This document shows positions 24,908-34,800 of a stretch of DNA of 64,000 nucleotides, in pieces. Source of the DNA: Bacteroidales bacterium UBA5287 (GTDB lineage: Bacteria; Bacteroidota; Bacteroidia; Bacteroidales; Dysgonomonadaceae). The stretch is taken from contig DHSL01000053.1 in NCBI GenBank assembly GCA_002411345.1, forward strand, positions 1 to 64,000, written 5' to 3'. Positions within the stretch are counted from its first letter, which is position 1, and every line of letters begins with the position of its first letter. A program made the position numbers and the translations under genes. Under the pieces are notes generated by a model. That model made no database searches and was not told the DNA's origin. It saw only the letters and a list, made by a program, of their open reading frames with translations.

Positions 24908-25492
24908 ATGGAACTTTCTAAAACAAAATCTACATTAATTGATGTTGCTCGTACCCTGTTTGCAAAAAAGGGGGTAGAGGGAACCACTATGAATGATATT
25001 GCCGAGGCTTCCAATAAAGGCAGGCGAACGCTTTATACATATTTCAACAGTAAAAAAGATATTTATAATGCTGTTATTCAGTCCGAGTTAGAGCAAGTTT
25101 ATGTAAAGCTTAATGATCTTGTATATAGAGATTTAAGGCCTGATAAAAAATTGATGGCTTTCTTTTTTACCAGGTTAGAAGCAATTAAAGAAGTTGTTAA
25201 ACGTAACGGTACATTAAGAGCCGATTTTTTTCGCGATATTTGGCGTGTTGAAAATGTGCGTAAAGAATTTGATCAGAGAGAGATAAATTATCTTGAGACT
25301 ATTTTGAAAGAAGGTATAGAAAAATCCATTTTTGAAATAGAAAATATAAGTAATACGGCGAGAATAATTCATTATTCACTTAAGGGCCTTGAAGTTCCTA
25401 CAATCAGAGGTATTATTGATCTTGATATCAATAAAAATGAAGATCGCGAACTTATAGAAAGCATTATTTATAGCGGAATTAAAAAGAAATAA
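24908..25492 (+). CDS. TetR/AcrR family transcriptional regulator
   Basis: A 194-residue one-component regulator. The N-terminal HTH spans about 8-55: ARTLFAKKGVEGTTMNDIAEASNKGRRTLYTYF followed by NSKKDIYNAVI, which is the classic TetR DNA-binding pattern. The C-terminal helical domain is divergent, so the ligand is unknown. It precedes fabG by 41 bases on the same strand, suggesting a link to fatty-acid or lipid metabolism, as with several TetR regulators of that pathway; this is inference from neighbourhood only. Confidence 0.9.
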   Translation: MELSKTKSTLIDVARTLFAKKGVEGTTMNDIAEASNKGRRTLYTYFNSKKDIYNAVIQSELEQVYVKLNDLVYRDLRPDKKLMAFFFTRLEAIKEVVKRNGTLRADFFRDIWRVENVRKEFDQREINYLETILKEGIEKSIFEIENISNTARIIHYSLKGLEVPTIRGIIDLDINKNEDRELIESIIYSGIKKK

Positions 25493-25533
25493 GTGTTTTT
25501 TAATCACTATTATAAATTGAATATTTTAAATTT

Positions 25534-26280
25534 ATGAAATTATTAGAAGGAAAGACGGCTCTGATTACCGGAGCTGCGCGCGGCATCGGTAAAGCTATTG
25601 CATTAAAATATGCCTCTGAAGGAGCAAATGTTGCTTTTACCGATTTAAAGGTTGACGAAAATATGGAAGCAACCGAAAAAGAAATTGCTGCTATGGGTGT
25701 AAAAGCTAAAGGTTATGCATCAAATGCTGCAGATTTTGAGGACACCAATCGCGTTGTATCCGAAGTTTTAAAAGATTTTGGCAGCATCGACGTTTTGGTA
25801 AACAATGCAGGTATCACTCGTGATGGATTAATGATGCGAATGACAGAGCAACAATGGGATTTGGTTATCAACGTAAACCTTAAATCCGCTTTCAATTTTA
25901 TTCATGCAACTACACCAATAATGATGCGTCAAAAATCCGGCAGCATTATTAGTATGAGTTCTGTTGTTGGAGTATCAGGAAATGCCGGTCAATCCAATTA
26001 TTCCGCTTCAAAAGCCGGAATCATTGGTCTTACCAAATCAATGGCAAAAGAGATAGGTTCTCGTAATATCCGTGTAAACGCTATTGCTCCAGGATTTATC
26101 ATTACAGATATGACCGGTGCATTATCAGAAGAAGTTCGTAAAGAATGGGAAAAAACAATTCCTTTGCGTCGTGGTGGTACACCCGAAGACGTAGCTAATG
26201 TAGCACTTTTCCTTGCATCAGAACTTTCCTCATACGTAAGCGGTCAAGTTATACATGTTTGCGGTGGAATGAACACCTAA
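25534..26280 (+). CDS. fabG: 3-oxoacyl-[acyl-carrier-protein] reductase
   Basis: A 248-residue NADPH-dependent SDR for the first reduction of fatty-acid elongation. The cofactor motif is TGAARGIGKAIA (12-23), with NNAG at 90-93. The catalytic residues are S143, Y156 and K160 (SSVVGVSGNAGQSNYSASK), with FabG spacing. PGFI.TDMT and the C-terminal GQVIHVCGGM support FabG over other SDRs. Probably cotranscribed with the TetR gene. A hairpin at 26311-26345 follows. Confidence 0.94.
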   Translation: MKLLEGKTALITGAARGIGKAIALKYASEGANVAFTDLKVDENMEATEKEIAAMGVKAKGYASNAADFEDTNRVVSEVLKDFGSIDVLVNNAGITRDGLMMRMTEQQWDLVINVNLKSAFNFIHATTPIMMRQKSGSIISMSSVVGVSGNAGQSNYSASKAGIIGLTKSMAKEIGSRNIRVNAIAPGFIITDMTGALSEEVRKEWEKTIPLRRGGTPEDVANVALFLASELSSYVSGQVIHVCGGMNT

Positions 26281-26310
26281 TTTCAAAATAAATATTTTTT
26301 TTTAAGATAA

Positions 26311-26345
26311 TAAAGAGGCACATTGTTTAACTTTGTGTCTCTTTA
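26311..26345 (+). terminator. Hairpin after fabG, overlapping a candidate promoter for the next gene
   Basis: A 12-bp stem TAAAGAGGCACA/TGTGTCTCTTTA (one G-U; 26311-26322 and 26334-26345) has no T-run after it. A -7-like TAACTTTG at 26328-26335 sits in the loop and right arm, 20 bases before the pseudouridine synthase ATG, so the same bases may serve both ends. Confidence 0.4.
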
Positions 26346-26354
26346 CATTGAAAT

Positions 26355-27023
26355 ATGAAAGTATTATACGAGGATAATCACCTAATAATTGTAAATAAAG
26401 CTCCTTCGGAAATTGTACAAGGCGACAAGACAGGAGATAAGCCGCTCTCAGAAACGGTTAAAGAGTATCTTAAGGAGAAGTACAATAAGCCTGGAAATGT
26501 TTTTTGTGGCGTTACTCATCGGTTGGACAGACCAACCAGTGGTGTTGTTGTTTTTACCAAAACCAGTAAAGCTTTGTCGCGAATGAATGAGATGTTCAAG
26601 AACGGTGAAGTAGATAAAACTTATTGGGCGATTGTAAAAAAAATGCCTCCAAAAGACGAAGCCACATTAATTCATTATTTGATAAAGAATGAAAAAACAA
26701 ATAAATCCATGGCTTATGATACTGAAAAACCACATACTAAGAAGGCAGTTTTACATTACAAGCTCATTGCCCGATCAGATAATTATTTTCTTTTAGAAGT
26801 TAAGATAGACACCGGAAGACATCATCAAATTCGTTGTCAGTTGTCCAAAATAGGATGTCCAATAAAAGGAGATTTGAAATATGGAGCAGACCGTTCAAAT
26901 CCTGATGGCAGTATATCATTACATGCAAGAAATATTTCATTTATTCATCCTGTATCAAAAGAGCAGATTAATGTTTCCGCTCCTGTACCCGAAAATAATC
27001 TTTGGAAAGCATTTGAAAATTGA
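26355..27023 (+). CDS. RluA-family RNA pseudouridine synthase
   Basis: A 222-residue, single-domain enzyme that isomerises uridine in rRNA or tRNA. The catalytic aspartate is D58 in VTHRLDRPTSGVVVF; later motifs are KTYWAIV, LEVKIDTGRHHQIRCQL and GCPIKGDLKYGA. It lacks an N-terminal S4 domain, so it belongs with the RluA/TruC-like group rather than RluC/D. The exact target cannot be read from sequence. Confidence 0.92.
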   Translation: MKVLYEDNHLIIVNKAPSEIVQGDKTGDKPLSETVKEYLKEKYNKPGNVFCGVTHRLDRPTSGVVVFTKTSKALSRMNEMFKNGEVDKTYWAIVKKMPPKDEATLIHYLIKNEKTNKSMAYDTEKPHTKKAVLHYKLIARSDNYFLLEVKIDTGRHHQIRCQLSKIGCPIKGDLKYGADRSNPDGSISLHARNISFIHPVSKEQINVSAPVPENNLWKAFEN

Positions 27024-27055
27024 AACTTATGATTTCTGTATTAAATAAATATTCA

Positions 27056-27063
27056 TATCTTTG
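27056..27063 (+). promoter_or_regulatory. Candidate -7 element for the M60 peptidase gene
   Basis: TATCTTTG fits TAnnTTTG exactly and lies 18 bases before the ATG at 27082. It gives a very short leader and argues against the in-frame TTG at 27061, which overlaps it. Confidence 0.55.
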
Positions 27064-27081
27064 TTAAATAAAAAGATATTC

Positions 27082-29850
27082 ATGAAACTGAAAAACAGTA
27101 TTTTAATCTATTTTGTAACCTTGTGTTATCTAATTGTTGGTGCTTGTTCAGAAAAGAATGTAGAGCCACCTTTTTTTAATGTTGATGATCAAATTAATTT
27201 GTCGTCCCATGCCGGGCAAACACAAATAGAAGTCAGTACTAATGTTTCAGATTGGCATGCAACCGTATCTCCAACAGCAAAAAATTGGTTATCAGCTCAA
27301 AGTGATGTCAAAATGCTTACTATTTCTGTATCTGAAAACAAAGAAATGGAAACTCGTAAAGGAGAAATCAAAATATATGCCGGAGACCTCACCTTAAGTG
27401 TTTTTGTAGAACAATTTGGATTAGCCCCAGCCATTTTATTATCAGAGAAAAACTTTACTTTACCTGTAGATGGTGGCACAAAAACATTGACGATCACTTC
27501 GAATATTGAATATGAAATAGTTATTAATGAAGAGAATTCATGGATAACAAATTTTAAAGAAGTACCTGCAACCCGTGCCGACACGATTATCAAGCAATAT
27601 CAGTTTGATGTAGAGTGGAATTATCTTGACGTTAAACGACAAGGAGAGATAATCTTCAAACAGAAAAACGGAACTTACGAAAACAAGGCTATTATCACTC
27701 AAGAACCTCAAAAAGGATATACTGCAACCACTGATAATGATATAAAAGACGATATTAAAGTACCCATTAAAAGTGGATCAGCTTCATCATTTCAAAAAAA
27801 TGAAGAAATAGAAAAGTCATTTGATGGACAAATGAGTACTCTATATCATTCCTTATGGGATAATTCCGCGACTAATTATTTTCCTATCACGTTAGAATAT
27901 TTCTTTGAAAATCAAGTCGCTATAGATTATTTTATTTATTATCCCCGTACAAGTGGCATGAATGGTAATTTCAAAGAAACTGAAATATGGGTATCCACGA
28001 CATCATTGCCAAACTATACAAAAGTCATGGATTATGATTTTAAAGGTTCTCAGTCAGCCACAAAAGTATCATTTGGGAAAACAATTGAAAATCCAAAATC
28101 GATTAAGATTATTGTTAAATCGGGTGCCGGTGACCGTCAAGGATTTGCCTCTTGTGCTGAGATGGAGTTTTATCGAATTAATAAGGATAATTATAATCCA
28201 CTTCAAATATTTGCAGACCCAAGTTGTACAGAGCTTAGACCCGGAATAACCCTTCAAGAAATTAAAGATATTCCAAACAATTTATACAGAAATATTGCTT
28301 TATACATGCTCAATGAAACATATCCACGTGAATTTCGAATACAAGAATACAAAGCATGGCCACATCCCGATGATTGGTCGAGAATAAATAAAACAAGCTA
28401 TCCGTTAAGTTTATTAGATAATCCTACAGGTATAAGTGTTGCTGAAGGTGAAGAGTTAGTAGTATTTGTTGGTAATACAAACGGACGAACATTAAGTCTT
28501 AAAATTCAGAATCTAGACATGCCCGGAGGAGATGGATATAACAATGCATCATCTTTTTATTCGTTAACTACCGGAGTAAATAAATTGAAAGCACGGAATA
28601 AAGGATTAGCTTATGTTCTATATCATACGCCAGATTATATCACAGCCTCACCAGTAAAAATTCATTTTGCAACCGGAAAAGTAAATGGCTATTTCGATTC
28701 AAAAAAACATAAATCGACCGATTGGGAAAAGTTGGTTAATGCCGCTGAAGATAAGTATTTTGATGTAGTAGGAGAGCATGCGCACCTGACTTATCCAACC
28801 TATGATTTTACTAGAAATGCCAGGTTCAATGGAGGTGAATTAATTGCCACTTATGACAATTTAGTTGCGATGTCAAAGGATTTTATTGGTCTCAATAAAT
28901 ATAGTCGTCCATCTGTCAATCGTGCATATTTTCATGTAATGTACACACCAGGTGTTTTTTATGCAACAAGTTATCGTACCGCCTATTATAAAGATAATAT
29001 GGAGTCGCTCATGAAAGTAGCTGAAGTTAAAAAGAATTGTTGGGGACTTGCCCATGAACTAGGTCATGCATTGCAAACCGTTCCAGGTTTCAAATGGCAT
29101 GGAATGACAGAAGTGACCAATAATGTTTTATCTCTATATATACAAACAGAATGGGGCAATCGATCGCGTCTTGAAACAGATGAAGTAAGCGGTTTTAATA
29201 ATCGTTATGAAAAAGCATTTTATGATTCTTTTGTATTAAACACACCTTATCCAGGCGAGAGTGATGTTTTTTGTAAAGTGGTGTCACTTTGGCAATTACA
29301 ATTATATTTTGCTTATGCGAAAGGATATACTGATTTTTATAAAGATTATTATGAGACTGTACGTACTTTACCCAACTTGTCAGATCCCGGTAGTCAACAA
29401 TTAAATTTTGTTGAAACAGTATGTGACATCACTAAGACCGATTTGACTGATTACTTCAAAAAATGGGGATATCTCTCAGTTTTTGACAAAGATATTGACG
29501 ATTATGGTGTTAAGCGTGTTCGTATTACACAAAGTATGATTGATCAGACCATTACAAATATCAAGTCAAAGAACTATCCACCTTTAACTGAAAAAATGGA
29601 ATATATTTGCGATTCAAATCGTGATATCTACAAAAATAGAATAACCGTTAAGCCCGGAACTATTAAAGTTGTCGGCAAATTAATTGATTTGATAAACTGG
29701 GAAAATGCCGTTGCATTTGAAGTTTATGAAGGAGATACTCTTGTTTTTATTGCCAATAAACCATCCTTCAACGTCAAAAATGAAATTACCACGAATACCA
29801 AAGTTTATGCTATTGCATACGATGGTTCTAAAATTGAAGTAAAACTATAA
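27082..29850 (+). CDS. M60/enhancin-like zinc metallopeptidase lipoprotein with BACON and discoidin-like domains
   Basis: A surface lipoprotein of 922 residues with C22 in a VGAC lipobox. Modules in order: a BACON-type Ig-like domain (about 30-110), a second BACON-like domain (about 112-210), a discoidin/F5-8C-like carbohydrate-binding region (about 235-375), then the M60-like peptidase region (about 380-800) with the zinc motif H658-E-L-G-H662 and a third ligand candidate E677 (HExxH, then Glu in GMTEV). A small C-terminal beta domain follows. M60-like enzymes of gut bacteria cleave mucin-type O-glycoproteins and recognise the glycan at the cut site. Its place next to a SusCD locus with a GH109 gene supports that role here. 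Start chosen at ATG 27082. Confidence 0.88.
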   Translation: MKLKNSILIYFVTLCYLIVGACSEKNVEPPFFNVDDQINLSSHAGQTQIEVSTNVSDWHATVSPTAKNWLSAQSDVKMLTISVSENKEMETRKGEIKIYAGDLTLSVFVEQFGLAPAILLSEKNFTLPVDGGTKTLTITSNIEYEIVINEENSWITNFKEVPATRADTIIKQYQFDVEWNYLDVKRQGEIIFKQKNGTYENKAIITQEPQKGYTATTDNDIKDDIKVPIKSGSASSFQKNEEIEKSFDGQMSTLYHSLWDNSATNYFPITLEYFFENQVAIDYFIYYPRTSGMNGNFKETEIWVSTTSLPNYTKVMDYDFKGSQSATKVSFGKTIENPKSIKIIVKSGAGDRQGFASCAEMEFYRINKDNYNPLQIFADPSCTELRPGITLQEIKDIPNNLYRNIALYMLNETYPREFRIQEYKAWPHPDDWSRINKTSYPLSLLDNPTGISVAEGEELVVFVGNTNGRTLSLKIQNLDMPGGDGYNNASSFYSLTTGVNKLKARNKGLAYVLYHTPDYITASPVKIHFATGKVNGYFDSKKHKSTDWEKLVNAAEDKYFDVVGEHAHLTYPTYDFTRNARFNGGELIATYDNLVAMSKDFIGLNKYSRPSVNRAYFHVMYTPGVFYATSYRTAYYKDNMESLMKVAEVKKNCWGLAHELGHALQTVPGFKWHGMTEVTNNVLSLYIQTEWGNRSRLETDEVSGFNNRYEKAFYDSFVLNTPYPGESDVFCKVVSLWQLQLYFAYAKGYTDFYKDYYETVRTLPNLSDPGSQQLNFVETVCDITKTDLTDYFKKWGYLSVFDKDIDDYGVKRVRITQSMIDQTITNIKSKNYPPLTEKMEYICDSNRDIYKNRITVKPGTIKVVGKLIDLINWENAVAFEVYEGDTLVFIANKPSFNVKNEITTNTKVYAIAYDGSKIEVKL

Positions 29851-29873
29851 GCAAAGTTAATTTATTGAATCAT

Positions 29874-29904
29874 TTTGGCGTATAACAAAAAAGTGATATT
29901 TTTG
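29874..29904 (+). promoter_or_regulatory. Promoter of the ECF sigma gene (TTTG-N19-TATTTTTG)
   Basis: TTTG at 29874-29877 and TATTTTTG at 29897-29904 are 19 bases apart. It drives a leader of about 160 bases ahead of the sigma gene, implying basal transcription by the housekeeping sigma factor. Confidence 0.65.
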
Positions 29905-30032
29905 TGACAAATTTTAGGTTATAGAGTGTGTAGTTGTAAAAAATTAACAATCACCAGTCGGTAATGAGCTCCAATAAATGCTTTTAGCTTTTATAGAATA
30001 ATCATATACTTTTCAGATAACTAAAAAATATT

Positions 30033-30053
30033 ATCACTAGAGTCCACTAGTGG
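30033..30053 (+). promoter_or_regulatory. Repeated CACTAG element ahead of the ECF sigma gene
   Basis: ATCACTAGAG (30033-30042) is followed at once by the 10-base palindrome CCACTAGTGG (30044-30053). The same ATCACTAGAG recurs at 31792-31801, just before susC. A shared regulatory site or ribosome-loading signal is possible. Confidence 0.35.
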
Positions 30054-30073
30054 TCAATTTTTTCATTCTCTTT

Positions 30074-30625
30074 ATGAACAGCGAATATTTTAATATAGTA
30101 TATAAGAAATATTTCACGGTACTTCATGCATATTCGAAACATATTGTTTATAGCGACGAAGTTTCTGAAGATATTGTGCAGGAAGTATTTCTTGAGTGTT
30201 GGGATCGACGTAAAACAATTGATACATCTATCCCTTTAAAATCTTATTTATATACTTTAACTTATAGAAAGAGTATTGATTATTTGAGGAAATCAGAGAG
30301 TAAAAATATCCAGTTTTCATCTATAGATTCACCATTAGATCAACTATTTTTTGAAACACTTAATCCAGATGAGCATATTGATGTTCATGAAATGGAGAAG
30401 ATTATTAAGGGTGCAGTTTCATTGTTACCTCCAAAATGTAAAGAAGTTTTTTTGTTAAGCCGGCATAATGGTATGAAAAACAAGGAAATAGCAGAAACCT
30501 TAAATTTAAGTATTAAGACAGTCGAAAAACACATTTCAAAAGCATTAATGCAAATAAGAAAAGTACTTGATGAGAAGGGGTATCTGCTTTATTTTCTATT
30601 GTTTGATTTTTTTTTCAATAAATAG
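30074..30625 (+). CDS. ECF-type RNA polymerase sigma factor (Bacteroidota family)
   Basis: A 183-residue sigma-70 family factor with region 2 (about 5-75: SEDIVQEVFLECWDRR, then SYLYTLTYRKSIDYLRK) and region 4 (about 112-165: LLPPKCKEVFLLSRHNGMKNKEIAETL with a SIKTVEKHISKAL helix). It ends in a hydrophobic tail (YLLYFLLFDFFF) that might touch the membrane or anti-sigma factor. In Bacteroidota this family is held by a FecR-type anti-sigma and released when the SusC partner senses its glycan. Both partners follow in order. I prefer the ATG at 30074; a GTG at 30050 is possible. Confidence 0.92.
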   Translation: MNSEYFNIVYKKYFTVLHAYSKHIVYSDEVSEDIVQEVFLECWDRRKTIDTSIPLKSYLYTLTYRKSIDYLRKSESKNIQFSSIDSPLDQLFFETLNPDEHIDVHEMEKIIKGAVSLLPPKCKEVFLLSRHNGMKNKEIAETLNLSIKTVEKHISKALMQIRKVLDEKGYLLYFLLFDFFFNK

Positions 30626-30761
30626 TGAAGTCTATATTTAAATTTTGTTGAGTGAATATCCATTTAAATAAATTAATCTTAAATTTTAAGTAGGGTATTT
30701 TAAGTCTTATTCGTGTAATATATGTAGAGGTCTTAAAAAAATACTAAATAATATATCTATA

Positions 30762-31727
30762 ATGGAAGATATCGATTTGCTAATTGTAAGATATTTAGAC
30801 AATGCAGCAACCTTAGATGAGAAAAAAATACTTGAGAATTGGATTAATTCTTCAGAAGACAATAGACAATATTTTGTTCGTATGGTAAAAACATGGGAAA
30901 AATCTCATATTTACTTACAAGATGATGCCATTGCCGAAGATCACTTTTTCCGTTTCAGACAATTACTACACAGAAGGAAAACTCGCAGATTGGTATATAG
31001 CTTATCTGCTGCGGCAGCTGTTGCACTGTTAGTGCTTGTTATCCGCTTTTTTGTACCTGCATCCAATGTATTATTATCTGAAGCAACAGTTGATCAGAAA
31101 AAAGAAATTGTTTTACCAGACGGATCAATTGTTTGGTTAAATAAAAACAGCAGCATTGAATATCCAAATAATTTTACTTCAAATAGAGAAGTGTTTTTGA
31201 CAGGAGAAGCATTTTTTGATGTAACCAAAAATAATGGGAAACCTTTTACCGTAAAAACTAAAGAGTTAACTGTCCAAGTTTTAGGTACACGTTTTGTGGT
31301 TACTGATTACAATGATGAAAAAAATGCTGAAGCTGTACTTGAAACCGGAAAGATTAAGCTTAAAGTAGAAGAAAAGGGAGAAGTATTTACACTCCAGCCC
31401 GGTCAGATGGTTACTCATAATTGTGAAAATGGTGAGACACAGTTACAAAATGTAGATGTGCATCAATTTACTGATTGGATCAAAAATAGTCTTGTATTTG
31501 AAAACACTTCTATGAAAAATGTAATCACACAACTTGAAAAGTGGTATGGTATTAAAATTGAATGTACAGATGAAATCATTCTCCAAACACCTGTTACAAT
31601 TACAATTGATAAAGAAGCCAAAGAAGAAGTATTAAACACACTTCAGATAGTAGTACCATTTATCTGGAAAGAAAAACCAAATCAAGGAGAAAGAACATCT
31701 ATTATAACTATTTTACCAATTGAATAA
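30762..31727 (+). CDS. FecR-family anti-sigma factor
   Basis: A 321-residue single-pass inner-membrane protein. The N-terminal cytoplasmic helices (1-75, LIVRYLDNAATLDEKKILENWI) bind sigma. A transmembrane helix spans about 77-99. The periplasmic FecR domain (about 108-215) contains EIVLPDGSIVWLNKNSSIEYP, REVFLTGEAFFDV and VLGTRFVVTDY. A DUF4974/STN-like C-terminus (about 245-320) has 'FENTSMKNVITQLEKWYGIKIE'. It should relay a signal from the STN domain of the adjacent SusC to the upstream ECF sigma. Confidence 0.94.
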   Translation: MEDIDLLIVRYLDNAATLDEKKILENWINSSEDNRQYFVRMVKTWEKSHIYLQDDAIAEDHFFRFRQLLHRRKTRRLVYSLSAAAAVALLVLVIRFFVPASNVLLSEATVDQKKEIVLPDGSIVWLNKNSSIEYPNNFTSNREVFLTGEAFFDVTKNNGKPFTVKTKELTVQVLGTRFVVTDYNDEKNAEAVLETGKIKLKVEEKGEVFTLQPGQMVTHNCENGETQLQNVDVHQFTDWIKNSLVFENTSMKNVITQLEKWYGIKIECTDEIILQTPVTITIDKEAKEEVLNTLQIVVPFIWKEKPNQGERTSIITILPIE

Positions 31728-31791
31728 TAACATGAACTTAATTTAAAGTTTCACAACAATAATAATTTTATTTCTGAACTGATAAATTTTA

Positions 31792-31801
31792 ATCACTAGA
31801 G
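31792..31801 (+). promoter_or_regulatory. ATCACTAGAG element ahead of susC
   Basis: Identical 10-mer to 30033-30042 upstream of the ECF sigma gene, here 9 bases before the susC ATG. No TAnnTTTG element is present between the anti-sigma gene and susC, compatible with an ECF-dependent promoter in this gap. Confidence 0.35.
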
Positions 31802-31810
31802 AACAAAAAT

Positions 31811-34800
31811 ATGTACGAAAAACAAAAAAAAATGAAATTTAATGATCAATTTATAAGAGACTTTCGCTCTCTTATAAGACTTGGCATTCTTGTCCATGTA
31901 TTATTGTGTTATTTAATAGCACCCGTAAAAGCATATGGACAAGAAGATTTGGCTTCTTTGAAGCTTAAGAATATAAAAATGATTGATGCGATTAAAGCTG
32001 TTGAAAAAGCATGTAATTACAAGTTCGTTTACAACAACAATGAAGTAAATGTAGATCGTGAAATTACTGTAAACACAGAAAACAAAAATGCTGAAACCAT
32101 TGTAAGAGAAATTTTTGCAGGTTATAACATTACTGTTGAAAACAATACTGTTATTGTTTCGCCATCTAAAACTTCAATCAACAATTTAAATTCCACTCAA
32201 CAATCGTCACGCAAGAGAACTATTACCGGAAAAGTAGTTGATGCAGAAAATGAAGAACCATTAATTGGTGTGACTGTAAAATTAAAAGGCACAAATACAG
32301 GTGTTGTTACAGATATTGATGGTAACTATTCCATTACAATCAACAATAAAAATGATGTTTTAGAGTTTTCATATATTGGATACTTGGAACAGGAAATGGA
32401 GGTTGATAATTTAGCAATCATTGATGTTGAAATGAAAACAGACAACACACAATTAGATGAAGTGGTTGTTGTTGGTGCCGGTGTTCAGGAAAAAGTGAGT
32501 GTGACCGGTGCTATCACAAGTGTACAAGGAAAAACTCTTAGAATGCCAACATCTTCATTGACTAATGCCTTTGCCGGTCAATTAGCCGGTGTTATTTCTA
32601 TGACCACAAGTGGTACACCAGGCGCTGTGTCAGAGTTTTATATTCGTGGAATCAGTACTTTTGGTGGTAGAGCAACGCCTCTTATTATGTTGGATGATGT
32701 GGAAATTAGTGCTCACGATCTAAATAATATTCCAGCAGAAACAATTGAAAGTTTTTCAATTCTAAAAGATGCTTCTGCAACGGCTATTTATGGATCAAGA
32801 GGAGCTAATGGTGTTATGCTTGTTAAAACTAAAACAGGTAATCATAATGAACGTACTAAAATAAACGTCAATTTAGATAATTCTATCAATGCTCCAATGA
32901 ATTTTCCTGAATTTGTGGATGGGGCTACTTGGATGGAACTATATAATGAGGCTCTTTTATCGCGTTCACCTAAAGCCAACCCACGTTATTCTCAGGAAAG
33001 AATTGATGCAACTCGTTTAGGAGTAAATCCTTATGTTTATCCTGATGTGAATTGGAAAGATGTTATCTTTAAAGATTATGCAATGAATCAAAGAGCAAAC
33101 TTAAATGTTCAGGGAGGTGGATCAAAAGCTACTTATTTTATGAGTGTTCAAACAAATCATGATACAGGTTTATTAAATTCTCGAAAGGTTCATTCATGGG
33201 ATAATAATATCAATAACTGGGGTTTTAATTTTCAAAATAATATCTCTTATAAACTTACTCCATCGACTATGATAGATTTGCGAATGAATACGCAAATTCG
33301 TCAAAATCAAAGTGGAAACTATAATCCAGCAGATTTGTTTGGAAAAATGCAAGCTGCAAATCCTATTAATTTTCCTGTTACTTTTCCTGAACAAGAAGGT
33401 GATGAGCATATTCGTTTTGGAAGTTCTGTACTTACCAGTAACTTTTATAGAGAAAATATTTATGCAACCATGTTAAATTCTTTTAAAGAAGTAAGGGAAA
33501 GTACAATAAATACATCATTGAAATTGTATCAAGGATTAGATTTTATTACCAAAGGGTTAAGTACAACATTTTTGGCAAATTTTAAAAATTGGTCATATAG
33601 TAACTACAGTCGTTCTATTGATCCATATTATTATAGAGTTGTTTCCGATAGTTATGATCCTGAAACTAATGAGTATAGGATTGAAAGACTAGGAACTTCC
33701 GGAACAGAATATATTTCACAATCAGATATTTACAAAAATGGTGATCAGACTTTCTTTCTACAGGGAACTGTTGATTACCGTCGTCGCTTTGGTTTGCACG
33801 ATCTTGCCGGTATGTTACTTTATACACAACGTGAATATAAAGATAATGTTCTTCCACATAGGAATCAAGGAATTTCCGGACGTTTTACTTATAATTACGA
33901 TGACAGATATCTTGCTGAGGTAAATTTTGGTTACACCGGAACAGAACGTTTAGCAAAAGGAAAGCGTTTTGAATTCTTTCCAGCCATGTCACTTGGATGG
34001 ATATTAAGTGGAGAAGAATTTTTTGAACCATTAACAGATGTATTTTCTTTCTTGAAACTGCGTGGTTCTTATGGACTTATTGGTAGTGATGAAACTGGCT
34101 TATATGCAGGTGCAGCACATTATCTTTATATTGACCAAGTGAACCTTTCGGCTGGTGGATACGGATATACAACAGGAGAAAATCTAGGAAATACTCTTTA
34201 TGGACCACAAATGATAAACTATGCAGTACAAAATGCAGGATGGGAAAAAGTAAAAAAAATGGATATTGGAGTAGATATGGAATTATTCCGTTCACTTAAT
34301 ATCACAGCTGATTATTTTTACGATAGACGTTTTGATATATTACTGCAACGTGAAGCATGGCCTGAATCATTAGGTTATTATACTGCAAAACCTTGGGCTA
34401 ACAAAGGTAAAGTTGATAATTGGGGATTTGAGGTTAGCACTAATTATCATCGTCAGTTATCAAAAGATTTTTTAATAGAATTACGTGGAAACTTCACATA
34501 TACTCAAAACAAAAATGTGGATGTGGATGATCCTATTTACAGATATCCTTGGCAGTCAGCAACCTCAAAACCATTAAGTCGTATTGAAGGATTTATTGCA
34601 GAGGGTTTATTTACTTCACAAGAAGAAATAGACAATAGTCCAATCCAGAACTTGGGCAGTACACCCATTCCAGGTGATATAAAATATCGAGATATTACAG
34701 GTAATGGTATAATTGATGATGAAGACCGTACGATGATTTCGGAATATGGTGGTGTTCCTCGCATCCAATATGGTTTTGGTGCTAGTTTAAACTATAAAAA

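Noticed and set aside
27061..27081. TTG start for the M60 peptidase, 21 bases upstream of the ATG
   Set aside because: It overlaps a perfect -7 promoter element and spoils the N-terminal signal peptide.
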